Notes: a model not told the origin generated them from the letters alone. 6,955 nt of DNA from Bacteroidetes bacterium QS_8_68_15 (GCA_003023245.1 PXTR01000053.1:1-6955), one strand, 5' to 3'; positions 1 through 5,916 are shown, numbered from the stretch's first letter. Numbers and translations: made by a program.

Positions 1-5
1 GGGGG

Positions 6-78
6 TGGAGCTACGGGGACTCGAACCCCGGACCTCCTGTATGCCATACAGGTGCTCTACCAGCTGAGCTATAGCCCC
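6..78 (-). tRNA. tRNA-Ala, anticodon GGC
   Basis: The reverse strand folds into a complete 73-nt cloverleaf. The 7-bp acceptor stem (GGGGCTA with TAGCTCC) contains one G-U pair. The D arm is GCTC/GAGC, the anticodon stem is CCTGT/ACAGG with loop ATGGCAT, the variable loop has five bases, and the T arm is CGGGG/CCCCG with loop TTCGAGT. The anticodon GGC lies at 43-45 on the plus strand and reads alanine codons GCC and GCU. A32 and U38 flank the loop, as in E. coli tRNA-Ala(GGC). The discriminator base is A at position 6. It is followed by CCC rather than CCA, so the 3' CCA must be added by nucleotidyltransferase. The gene is divergent from dapB. No attachment-site duplication or integrase is visible near it. 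Confidence 0.97.
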
Positions 79-354
79 GTTTGCCGGGACGTGCGCGTAA
101 CTTTTTTCTGTGTGACTTTTTTTGGAAGTACCTTGCACGGCGGCGCGCGTTCCGCGTTGCGTGGGAGCGCAGTGAAAAGAAGGAATGAAAGCAAACCGCT
201 TCGCAAGCACAGAAATGCGGCAAAAGCAGAAACGCGACTTTTTCCGGCCTTCTCACGTGCGCTTCCCGGCGGGTGTCTTTCACTTGTGCCGCCGGGCGGC
301 TACTTTCTTGATTCCTCTTCGCTCGAACGACCGTTCCCGTTCCCCAACTCTCCT
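79..354. other. divergent spacer between tRNA-Ala and dapB
   Basis: This 276-base stretch must hold the promoters of the leftward tRNA and the rightward dapB. T runs occur near 102-107 and 117-121. There is an A-rich stretch around 174-235 and an inverted repeat at 265-296. The last 45 bases before dapB are C/T-rich. I could not place a confident promoter of either the sigma70 type or the Bacteroidota TTG/TAnnTTTG type. The frame of dapB stays open back through this region into the tRNA gene. That is a chance of composition and is not coding. Confidence 0.6.
265..296. promoter_or_regulatory. inverted repeat in the dapB leader
   Basis: A perfect 8-bp inverted repeat, CCCGGCGG at 265-272 and CCGCCGGG at 289-296, encloses 16 bases. 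Inside it, GTG (273-275) can pair with CAC (281-283), extending the stem with a 5-base bulge. It ends 58 bases before the dapB start. It could be a 5' untranslated hairpin or a protein-binding palindrome. No T tract follows directly, so it is not an obvious terminator, and it does not resemble the large multi-helix lysine riboswitch. The pairing is seen in the sequence; its role is unknown. Confidence 0.4.
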
Positions 355-1098
355 ATGACGCTGGCGCTGGTCGGCACCGGACAGATGGGCCAAGCCGTCG
401 CGCGACAGGCCGAGCGCGACGGACACGACGTCGTCGCCCGCTTCGACTCGAGCCGCCCGCTCGCCGAGGCCAGCGGGCCCGACGCCCTCGACGGGGCGGA
501 CGTGGCCGTCGACTTTTCGCTGCCGGTGGAGGTTCTCGACCACATCGAACGCTACTGCCGGTGGCAGCAGCCGGCCGTCGTCGGCACGACGGGCTGGTAC
601 GACGAGATCGGCGCCGTCGAGGCGTGGACGCACGAACATGACGCGCGCCTGCTCTACGCGCCGAACTTCTCGATCGGCGTGGCGCTGCTGCGCACAGCGC
701 TCGAAGCGGTGGCGCCGATGCTCGACGGCCTCGACGAGTACGACGCCTTCGTTCACGAAATGCATCACACCAAAAAAGCCGACAGTCCCAGCGGGACGGC
801 GCGCATGCTCGGCGAGGTGCTGCTCGACCACCTTGCGCGCAAAGGGCACTTGGATACTGAAGCGCAGCACGGTCCCATCGACGCCGAAGCGCTGCACATC
901 AGCTCTACGCGCGCCGGGACGGTCTTCGGGCGCCATACCGTGGGCCTCGACAGCCCGTTCGACCAGGTGCGCCTGGAACACGAGGCCAAGAGCCGCGAGG
1001 GCTTCGCTGCCGGCGCGGTGCGCGCCGCACGCTGGCTGAGCGAGCAGTCCGGACGCTCGGGGCTGTTTACGCTTGAGGACGCCCTGCGTGAGGTGTAG
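355..1098 (+). CDS. dapB: 4-hydroxy-tetrahydrodipicolinate reductase DapB
   Basis: This 247-residue cytoplasmic enzyme should reduce 4-hydroxy-tetrahydrodipicolinate with NAD(P)H to tetrahydrodipicolinate, the step after DapA in the diaminopimelate/lysine pathway. The N-terminal Rossmann domain begins with the GTGQMG nucleotide loop (residues 7-12). VGTTG (76-80) and APNFSIGV (102-109) are family signatures. The catalytic motif EMHHTKKADSPSGTA (135-149) aligns with E. coli EAHHRHKVDAPSGTA. It places H138 and K141 at the catalytic His/Lys positions, with G147-T148 in the substrate loop. The length is slightly short of the usual 250-270. The ATG at 355 is chosen because it sits directly before the first beta strand (TLALVGTG). 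The same frame is open back to 52, but that extension overlaps the tRNA gene and has no homology to the family. No Shine-Dalgarno sequence precedes the start; the leader is pyrimidine-rich. dapA follows after 83 bases on the same strand, so co-transcription is likely. Confidence 0.95.
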   Translation: MTLALVGTGQMGQAVARQAERDGHDVVARFDSSRPLAEASGPDALDGADVAVDFSLPVEVLDHIERYCRWQQPAVVGTTGWYDEIGAVEAWTHEHDARLLYAPNFSIGVALLRTALEAVAPMLDGLDEYDAFVHEMHHTKKADSPSGTARMLGEVLLDHLARKGHLDTEAQHGPIDAEALHISSTRAGTVFGRHTVGLDSPFDQVRLEHEAKSREGFAAGAVRAARWLSEQSGRSGLFTLEDALREV

Positions 1099-1181
1099 CC
1101 GCGCTGCTTCCGTAACATACCGCTTTGCCATCGCGTACGGGCGTGTCTCGCGTCTCCGCTTTCCAATTTCCAACCCCCGCC

Positions 1182-2078
1182 ATGCCCGACGAGAACGCTC
1201 TCTTTACCGGCACCGCCCCGGCGCTGGTGACGCCCTTTACCGAAGCGAATGACATCGACGAAACGGCTTTTCGTCACCTCATCGAAGCGCAGATTGCGGG
1301 CGGCGTCGACGGGCTGGTCGTCTTGGGGACCACCGGCGAAAACCCAACAATCTCTCGCGAAGAGCGCCGTCTGATCACCGACGTGGCCATCGACGCCGCC
1401 GACGGGCGCGTGCCGGTCGTCCTCGGCACCGGCACCAACGCCACCGGCCAGAGCGTGCAGTTCTCGAAGGAGGCCGCCTGCGCCGGGGCCGACGGATTGC
1501 TCGTCGTGGGCCCGTACTACAACAAACCCACGCAGAACGGCTTCCGCCGGCACGTCGCCGCCATCGCCGATGCGGTCCCCGACTGCCCGATCATCGTCTA
1601 CAACGTGCCGGGGCGCACCGGCTTCAACGTCGAAGCCGACACCATGCTGCACCTTGCCGAGGAGATTCCTTCGGTACGAGGCGTCAAAGAAGCCTCCGGC
1701 GACCTCGCGCAGATCACCGACCTCCTGGCCGGCCGCCCCGAGGGCCTGGCCATCTACAGCGGAGACGACGAGATGGCTTTCCCGCTCGTCGCCCTCGGTG
1801 GGGACGGCGTGGTCTCGGTGCTCTCCAACGCCCTGCCGCAGCGCTTCTCGCAGATGGTAAGCGCCGTGCGCACCGGCGACCTCGCGGAGGCGCGCCGCCG
1901 GCACCTCGAACTGCTTCCGGCCATGCGCGCGTGCTTCTTCCAGACCAACCCACTGCCGATCAAGGCCGTTCTCGCCGAAGAGGGCCATATCGGAACGGAC
2001 CGCGTTCGTCTGCCGCTGGCCCCGATGGCGGAAACCCCACGCCGCCGCGTCCTCGACGCCTTCGCGCCGCTTCTGTAG
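1182..2078 (+). CDS. dapA: 4-hydroxy-tetrahydrodipicolinate synthase DapA
   Basis: This 298-residue TIM-barrel aldolase should condense pyruvate with aspartate semialdehyde, the first committed step toward diaminopimelate and lysine. GTTGEN (49-54) carries the pyruvate-binding threonines T50 and T51. PYYNKPTQNG (111-120) supplies Y113, equivalent to E. coli Y107. YNVPGRTG (140-147) supplies Y140 and R145. GVKEASGD (167-174) holds the Schiff-base lysine K169. All positions of the catalytic triad are present and the length is typical. The ATG at 1182 is preferred because the family-like N terminus (LFTGTAPALVTPF) starts seven residues later. An in-frame ATG at 1125 would add 19 residues with no family match and starts only 27 bases after dapB. 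The leader is C/T-rich without a Shine-Dalgarno site. The gene converges with mreD, 121 bases away. Lysine feedback control cannot be judged from this reading. Confidence 0.96.
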   Translation: MPDENALFTGTAPALVTPFTEANDIDETAFRHLIEAQIAGGVDGLVVLGTTGENPTISREERRLITDVAIDAADGRVPVVLGTGTNATGQSVQFSKEAACAGADGLLVVGPYYNKPTQNGFRRHVAAIADAVPDCPIIVYNVPGRTGFNVEADTMLHLAEEIPSVRGVKEASGDLAQITDLLAGRPEGLAIYSGDDEMAFPLVALGGDGVVSVLSNALPQRFSQMVSAVRTGDLAEARRRHLELLPAMRACFFQTNPLPIKAVLAEEGHIGTDRVRLPLAPMAETPRRRVLDAFAPLL

Positions 2079-2114
2079 GGGCTCGCTCCACTCGCCGAGG
2101 GTGAGAAGGGATGC

Positions 2115-2137
2115 GGGAGGGTGCGTTTACCGCTCCC
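2115..2137. terminator. possible hairpin between convergent dapA and mreD
   Basis: GGGAG (2115-2119) pairs with CTCCC (2133-2137). GGT (2120-2122) pairs with ACC (2129-2131), leaving a bulged G at 2132 and the loop GCGTTT. It lies 36 bases past the dapA stop, in the 121-base gap between two convergent genes, where a bidirectional terminator is expected. There is no T tract on either side, so intrinsic termination is uncertain. Confidence 0.3.
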
Positions 2138-2199
2138 CCGTCCCCTCCGTCCCACATTCAACGCCTCCCCACCTCCACGCTCGGAAGGGCGTCCACGGA

Positions 2200-2673
2200 T
2201 TAGCGTCCGTAGAAGAGGGCGGCGATGAAGGCCAGCACAGCCGTGTAGAGCGCCGACCCCAGCCAGTCGACGGTCACGAGCGAGAGGCTGCGGCTGCTCG
2301 TCTCCAGGGTCACGAGGAGCACTTCGAGGCCGTTGTGCAGGAGCGCCGCCACCAGCGCGACGACAAACGTCCGCACCGGACGCAGGATCATCAGTTCGCG
2401 CTGACTGGCGGGGAACCAGCTTCCGAAAAAGCCCGCCAGCGTTTTGAGCAGCATGTTCAGCCCTACCCAGGGCCCGTAGGCGATGTCCGCCAGAAAACCG
2501 GCGGCAAACCCGGCCAGCGAGCCGGTCTGGCGCCCGCGGGTGAGGCTCATCCACAACACCCACAGCAGCACGGCGTCGGGCGCGGCGCCGAAGATGACGA
2601 GCCGCTCCAGCACGAGCCACTGCACGAGAACGACGCCGGCTCCGATGAGCGCGTGGCGGGCGAGGGTAGGCAC
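2200..2673 (-). CDS. mreD: rod shape-determining protein MreD
   Basis: This 157-residue polytopic inner-membrane protein is likely MreD, a member of the elongasome that works with MreB, MreC, RodA and PBP2 to guide sidewall peptidoglycan synthesis. Hydrophobic segments lie roughly at residues 7-24, 32-43, 52-68, 71-88, 102-122 and 136-154. The Gly-rich stretch at 55-87 (GFAAGFLADIAYG, then GLNMLLKTLAGFFG) has the typical MreD pattern of G-x-x-x-G-x-x-x-D followed by GLN. The start is a judgement. The GTG at 2673 gives the usual family length and puts the first helix near the N terminus. An in-frame ATG at 2775 would add 34 polar residues unlike the family. The upstream sequence is C/T-rich. 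No mreB, mreC, pbp2 or rodA is adjacent: the gene stands alone, convergent with dapA and divergent from the next gene. Sequence identity within MreD is generally low, so the assignment rests on hydrophobicity and the Gly motif. Confidence 0.8.
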   Translation of the reverse strand: MPTLARHALIGAGVVLVQWLVLERLVIFGAAPDAVLLWVLWMSLTRGRQTGSLAGFAAGFLADIAYGPWVGLNMLLKTLAGFFGSWFPASQRELMILRPVRTFVVALVAALLHNGLEVLLVTLETSSRSLSLVTVDWLGSALYTAVLAFIAALFYGR

Positions 2674-2770
2674 GTTGAGAAACGGGGGGTGGGCGTGCGA
2701 GAAGGAGGACGCGCTTTCCCAACTTACGGAACGGCGCGCCTCAAGCGAAAGGCCGTCGCCGGGCGCGGCC

Positions 2771-2808
2771 TGCAACGTTTGCGTGTATCTGCAACGTTTG
2801 CGTGTATC
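2771..2808. repeat. perfect 19-bp tandem duplication
   Basis: The unit TGCAACGTTTGCGTGTATC occurs at 2771-2789 and again, identical, at 2790-2808, with no spacer. It lies about 100 bases upstream of the preferred mreD start. Each unit contains AACGTT, a short palindrome. A period of 19 bp is close to two helical turns, so a factor bound to each copy would face nearly the same side. It may also be a recent slippage product. Confidence 0.9.
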
Positions 2809-2817
2809 GGGAAAGCC

Positions 2818-2948
2818 ATCGGCGGTCAGCCGTCAGGGAAAGGGCATACCCATGGTGCGCCGACTGAGTGGCCCGTACCACGGAAACTCGGTGGTGGTGC
2901 TTTTCTGGACGAGGGGCTGACCGCTGATCGCCGAGCGCTGATCGCCGA
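2818..2948. repeat. cluster of short direct and inverted repeats
   Basis: The 13-mer CGCTGATCGCCGA occurs twice in direct orientation, at 2922-2934 and 2936-2948 (period 14). GGCTGACCGCTGAT at 2915-2928 matches, at 13 of 14 positions, the reverse complement of 2818-2831. An 83-base segment therefore lies between inverted arms. Further degenerate units (GCCGAACGCT, AAACGCT) follow to about 2967. The words resemble degenerate intergenic repeats built from short GCTGA/GCCGA units. No coding or mobile function is visible. Confidence 0.6.
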
Positions 2949-3039
2949 CAGCCGAACGCTAAACGCTCGACCGCGCAACCGTTAGGTTGGGAAGCCCCCC
3001 TTTCGCGCTCCCTTTTCCCGTTCCCGCTCCTCGCTGCTC

Positions 3040-4191
3040 GTGGCCAAGCTCCGCCCCAAAGACCGCGACTCGGCGCTCTTCGCGCTCGACGTGGCCATGC
3101 TCGCGCTCATCATCGCCAACCTGGCACTGATTCTCTTCGAGTGGATCTACGTGGGCACCCCGCTGCGAGGCGTTCTCGAAGACGCCTGGCCGGCGTTCTA
3201 CCGCTTCTACGAAGACACCATCCACGAGCATTTCTTCTGGATCGACCTCGCCTTCATTGCGGTCTTCCTGACCGAGCTGATCGGGCAGTGGATCGCGGCG
3301 ATCATCGAGCGGCGCTATCACCGCTGGTTCTTTTACCCGTTCATCCACTGGTACGACGTGCTGGGGTGCATCCCCGTCGCGTCGTTCCGGTTCTTGCGCG
3401 TCTTGCGCGTCGTCTCGATGGTGTTCAAGATGCAACGCCTCGACATCATCGACCTCAAAAAGACGAGCCTGTACCGCACGCTCGACAAATACCGGAACGT
3501 AGTGACCGAGGAAGTCTCCGACCGCGTGGTTGCCAACGTGCTCACCGGGCTTCAGGACGAGGTCCGGGAAGGCAGCCCCGTGGCCGACCGCATCATGCGC
3601 GAGGTCGTCGAGCCGAGGCGCGAGTGGCTGGTAGCCGCCGCGTCGGAGCGCCTGCAGAAGGCCACGAACCGCACTTACGCGCTCTACCGCCGCGACGCGG
3701 AGGCGTACGTGGAGCGCCGCGTCGCCGAAGCCGTCGAGCAGAACGAGGAAATCGGCATCATCGCGCAGATGCCCGTCGTCGGGGAGCGCCTGAGCGTGCT
3801 TCTGGAGCGGGCCATCTCGGACATCACCTTTCACGTCATCAACGACATGGTCGAGGACCTGGGCAACGCCGACAACAATCCGGTGCTCAATCAAGTGGCG
3901 GAGATTTCCGTCAACACCGTCTTGCAGGAGGGGCGCAAAGACCTTGAAGACGTCGGGCGCGAAGCGCTCGTCGAAGCGCTCGAGATGGTCAAAGAGCAGG
4001 TCAAGGTCCAGCAGTGGAAAAAGCGCGAGCAGGCGCTCGAAGAAAAGGAAGGCCGCGCCCCCTACCGCGAAACCGCGCCGGAGCACGTGGCGCGCGGAGG
4101 CGCCCCGTCTGAGGGGCCGCTCGCCGCGTCGCAGGAGGGGCCGTCTTCCGACGACGGCCGGCCCGCGGCGCCCCCCTCGGATCGTTCGTAG
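3040..4191 (+). CDS. voltage-sensor-like membrane protein without a pore domain
   Basis: The 383-residue protein has an N-terminal membrane module and a long soluble tail. Helix 1 spans about 13-38, helix 2 about 65-88, helix 3 about 98-115 and helix 4 about 116-131. Helix 2 has F76-x-x-E79, helix 3 has WYD (D106) followed by an Ile-Pro, and helix 4 has RFLRVLR with arginines 117, 120 and 123 at every third position, then K130. This is the layout of S1-S4 in Kv-type voltage sensors, where a helix-2 Phe/Glu pair and a helix-3 Asp form the charge-transfer centre. The basic N terminus, the ERRYHR loop (90-95) and the post-S4 basic stretch fit a cytoplasmic location. No S5-pore-S6 follows. Residues about 140-335 are charged and mostly helical, and 336-383 is a Pro/Glu/Ser-rich, probably disordered tail. 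The start is GTG behind a C/T-rich leader with no Shine-Dalgarno site. The function is unknown: it could be a voltage-responsive regulator, a proton-channel-like protein, or a relative annotated simply as an ion transporter. Confidence 0.75.
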   Translation: MAKLRPKDRDSALFALDVAMLALIIANLALILFEWIYVGTPLRGVLEDAWPAFYRFYEDTIHEHFFWIDLAFIAVFLTELIGQWIAAIIERRYHRWFFYPFIHWYDVLGCIPVASFRFLRVLRVVSMVFKMQRLDIIDLKKTSLYRTLDKYRNVVTEEVSDRVVANVLTGLQDEVREGSPVADRIMREVVEPRREWLVAAASERLQKATNRTYALYRRDAEAYVERRVAEAVEQNEEIGIIAQMPVVGERLSVLLERAISDITFHVINDMVEDLGNADNNPVLNQVAEISVNTVLQEGRKDLEDVGREALVEALEMVKEQVKVQQWKKREQALEEKEGRAPYRETAPEHVARGGAPSEGPLAASQEGPSSDDGRPAAPPSDRS

Positions 4192-4275
4192 ACGGCAGCG
4201 GATGTACCGGCTGCTGTGCCTGCGAAATGAGGGAGCGGTCGCGCCTCGGCGCCAAACGCCTGCACGCCCGAATTC

Positions 4276-4788
4276 TCACTCACCGCTTCCGCCGACGGTG
4301 AGCTGTTCGCCGGTTTGCGTGAGCCGGCGCGCGAGCTGGTCGAGCTCTCGGGCCGTGCCTCCCGACAGGGTGTCAGCGGCGCGGGAGGTGCGCGCGCCCA
4401 TTTGCACAAGCGTCTCTCCCACGGCCTGCGCATCGATCCGGCCGGCCGTAAGCTGGATCTCGAGGCTGTCGGTCAGCCGATTGAGGGCGGGAGCCTCGAC
4501 GTCGTCGAGGCGCCGTTGCCATCCGTTGATGTTTTGAATGGCCCGGTTGGTAGCAATTTCCTGCGCGTTCTGGCGGAGCAGATTGATGGTGCTCTCGACG
4601 GAGACCGAATCAGCCGCGAGGTTTTGGTCATCTCGTGCGTCCGGCATCGCGGCGTCTCCTTCGACCCGGGCGGTGGTGGTGTCGGAGCCGGCGCTTCCGG
4701 TTTGCTCTTCAGCACAGGCGGAAAGCCCCAGAGCGAACGTTGCGGCGAAAAGTAGAAGGCGAGGCGTGGCACGTGCAAGACGTCTCAC
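4276..4788 (-). CDS. predicted lipoprotein A, paralogue of the lipoprotein at 5053-5616
   Basis: The gene encodes a 170-residue lipoprotein of unknown function. The N terminus MRRLARATPR, the hydrophobic stretch at 11-22 and the lipobox LSAC form a signal-peptidase II signal, with Cys25 as the lipidated residue. Residues about 26-60 are a Thr/Ala/Asp-rich linker, and 60-165 are predicted helical with many Gln and Leu. The GTG at 4788 is preferred because it gives a normal signal peptide and places the Cys at 25, exactly as in the neighbouring paralogue. An in-frame ATG at 4860 would put 24 extra residues before the signal. The two mature proteins share CAE-QTG after the lipobox and DSVS...QNI-GW in the helical part. 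It should sit in the inner or outer membrane facing the periplasm. An intrinsic terminator lies between it and the upstream gene, so it probably has its own promoter within 4789-4919. It converges with the voltage-sensor-like gene, 84 bases away. Confidence 0.8.
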   Translation of the reverse strand: MRRLARATPRLLLFAATFALGLSACAEEQTGSAGSDTTTARVEGDAAMPDARDDQNLAADSVSVESTINLLRQNAQEIATNRAIQNINGWQRRLDDVEAPALNRLTDSLEIQLTAGRIDAQAVGETLVQMGARTSRAADTLSGGTARELDQLARRLTQTGEQLTVGGSGE

Positions 4789-4919
4789 GTCGGAGCAGGC
4801 AAAAGGAGAAAAAGAGCGCTCGTACCAAACTTCCCTCAGACAAAAAAGGTGTGGTCTCACTCAATCGCAAACGTGCGGCAGCCCGCCCTCCGAAAGCGAG
4901 CGTCGCCCATCACAAACAG

Positions 4920-4965
4920 AAAAAAAGACGGCCCCGGCGCTCGCTCTTTGAGCGCTGGAGCCGTC
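4920..4965 (-). terminator. intrinsic terminator downstream of lipoprotein B
   Basis: Read on the minus strand, GACGGC (4965-4960) pairs with GCCGTC (4932-4927). After three further pairs and one mismatch, GCGCTC pairs with GAGCGC around a seven-base loop. A run of seven T residues (4926-4920) follows at once. The stem is about 15 bp and very GC-rich. It lies 87 bases past the stop of the lipoprotein at 5053-5616 and in the same direction, and it separates that gene from its downstream paralogue. Confidence 0.9.
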
Positions 4966-5052
4966 CGGTTCGTCTCGTCGAAGCAGAGCCCCTGCGAAGA
5001 GCAGCGGCAGCCGCATTTTCAGAGGAGACGACTGATGCAGCACGCGAGGCGA

Positions 5053-5616
5053 CTACATGCCGCCGCCGCCACCCAGCTGCTGCTGCGCCTGCTGGATTGC
5101 CTGCTGGAGCGAGGTCAGCTGTTGCTGCTGGCCGCTCTCCAGGTTGAGGCTCTGCGCGTTCTGCATGAGCGTCGTCATCGCCTCGTCAATCTGGCTGAAC
5201 GCCTGGCTGACGGCCTGCTCGTCGGGCTGGCCACCGCCTTGGAGGGCGCTTTTGAGATCACCGAGCGCGCTGGTGATGTCCGAGACGGGCTGCTGGGCCT
5301 GCCCCGAGACGGTGAGGTCGCCGAGCTTCTGCTCCCAGCCTTCGATGTTCTGGACGGCCGCCTCCGTGGAAGCCTGCGTGATGCCCTGCTCGAACAGCTG
5401 TGTGGTGCCTTGGAGCGAGACGGAGTCGCTGCCCATGCCGCCTTGTTGGCCGCCTTGCATGCCGTCGGGGCCGCCAGTCATGCCCGTATCGGCGCTCATG
5501 CCGGTCGTGTCGGCGCCGGGCTCGCCGGTCTGGCCTTCAGCACATGCGGAGAGGCCGACGGCAACGACGGCGGCGAGCGCGAGCGTGAAGAGGGAGGAAG
5601 CGTACTGCTTCGTCAT
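5053..5616 (-). CDS. predicted Gln/Gly-rich lipoprotein B
   Basis: The gene encodes a 187-residue lipoprotein of unknown function. MTKQYASS is followed by a hydrophobic core (9-22) and the lipobox LSAC, with Cys25 as the lipidated residue. Residues 26-63 form a Gly/Met/Asp/Gln-rich flexible linker. Residues 64-180 look helical, with a Gln-rich end (SGQQQQLTSLQQAIQQAQQQ) and a poly-Gly terminus. From D64 the sequence aligns without gaps with lipoprotein A from D60; I count 16 identities in 39, including DSVS, T, QNI and GW. The ATG at 5616 places the Cys at the same position as in the paralogue. An in-frame ATG at 5652 would add only 12 residues (MNTPSPTTKHHT) and cannot be excluded. The gene is followed by the strong terminator at 4920-4965. 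CTG/CAG-rich codons encode the Gln tail and could be prone to slippage. Confidence 0.82.
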   Translation of the reverse strand: MTKQYASSLFTLALAAVVAVGLSACAEGQTGEPGADTTGMSADTGMTGGPDGMQGGQQGGMGSDSVSLQGTTQLFEQGITQASTEAAVQNIEGWEQKLGDLTVSGQAQQPVSDITSALGDLKSALQGGGQPDEQAVSQAFSQIDEAMTTLMQNAQSLNLESGQQQQLTSLQQAIQQAQQQLGGGGGM

Positions 5617-5716
5617 AGTGTGGTGCTTCGTCGTAGGAGAGGGGGTATTCATCCGTTCGAGGGTGATTGGTAATGGAGAAAAAACACGGAAGGCGCGCTC
5701 CCTTCGAGGAACGCGG

Positions 5717-5735
5717 GCTGCTCCGAGTGAGCAGC
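5717..5735. promoter_or_regulatory. inverted repeat upstream of lipoprotein B
   Basis: GCTGCTC (5717-5723) and GAGCAGC (5729-5735) form a perfect 7-bp inverted repeat around the five bases CGAGT. It sits about 100 bases upstream of the lipoprotein B start. It could be an operator or a leader hairpin. The symmetry is seen directly; any function is a guess. Confidence 0.35.
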
Positions 5736-5888
5736 TGCGAGCCGTCGATGAGTGAGTGAACGGGAGAACGTCGCGAGAAGCCCTCCGGCGCAGGTCATCG
5801 CAAATCGACCCTTCCAGGGGCTCATGGTACGATCGCTTGTGCAACGAACGCAACCACTCGTGAGCGAACGCGGCGTTTTTTTGCGCTT

Positions 5889-5916
5889 CTCTACCATGGC
5901 GGCTCTACCGTAGCGG
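5889..5916. repeat. imperfect 14-bp tandem repeat
   Basis: CTCTACCATGGCGG (5889-5902) is followed directly by CTCTACCGTAGCGG (5903-5916), matching at 12 of 14 positions. It lies in the long spacer upstream of lipoprotein B. It may be a doubled binding site or a decayed duplication. Confidence 0.6.

Larger units (their letters stand above)
2674..3039. other. divergent spacer between mreD and the voltage-sensor-like gene
   Basis: These 366 bases separate mreD (leftward) from the gene at 3040 (rightward), so both promoters should lie here. The stretch contains the 19-bp tandem duplication at 2771-2808 and the short repeats at 2818-2948. A small hairpin, ACCAC/GTGGT, lies at 2877-2895. A C/T-rich leader just before 3040 includes TTCCCGTTCCC (3015-3025). 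Reading frames that cross it look like composition artefacts. No convincing small gene or consensus promoter was found. Confidence 0.6.

Noticed and set aside
52..354. N-terminal extension of dapB in the same open frame
   Set aside because: It runs into the tRNA gene, has no likeness to the family, and the Rossmann strand starts directly after the ATG at 355.
79..354. Lysine riboswitch upstream of dapB
   Set aside because: Only one strong hairpin is visible. The large multi-helix lysine-riboswitch layout was not found by reading.
765..1988. 407-codon open frame on the minus strand across dapB and dapA
   Set aside because: It is antisense to two genes with intact catalytic motifs, is rich in Arg/Gly/His of no family, and is a typical GC-rich shadow.
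2771..2950. CRISPR array
   Set aside because: The repeats are in direct tandem or separated by one base, with no unique spacers of regular length and no cas genes.
2101..2985. 294-codon open frame on the plus strand across mreD
   Set aside because: It is antisense to mreD and highly polar, without recognisable domains; it also spans the repeat region.
2959..4086. 375-codon open frame on the minus strand opposite the voltage-sensor-like gene
   Set aside because: Its translation is a low-information Asp/Leu/Val/Arg mixture. The plus-strand frame has clear membrane helices and patterned charges.
4192..4275. Terminator between the voltage-sensor-like gene and lipoprotein A
   Set aside because: Only short 4-5 bp pairings (for example GGCG/CGCC) without a T tract were found, too weak to call.
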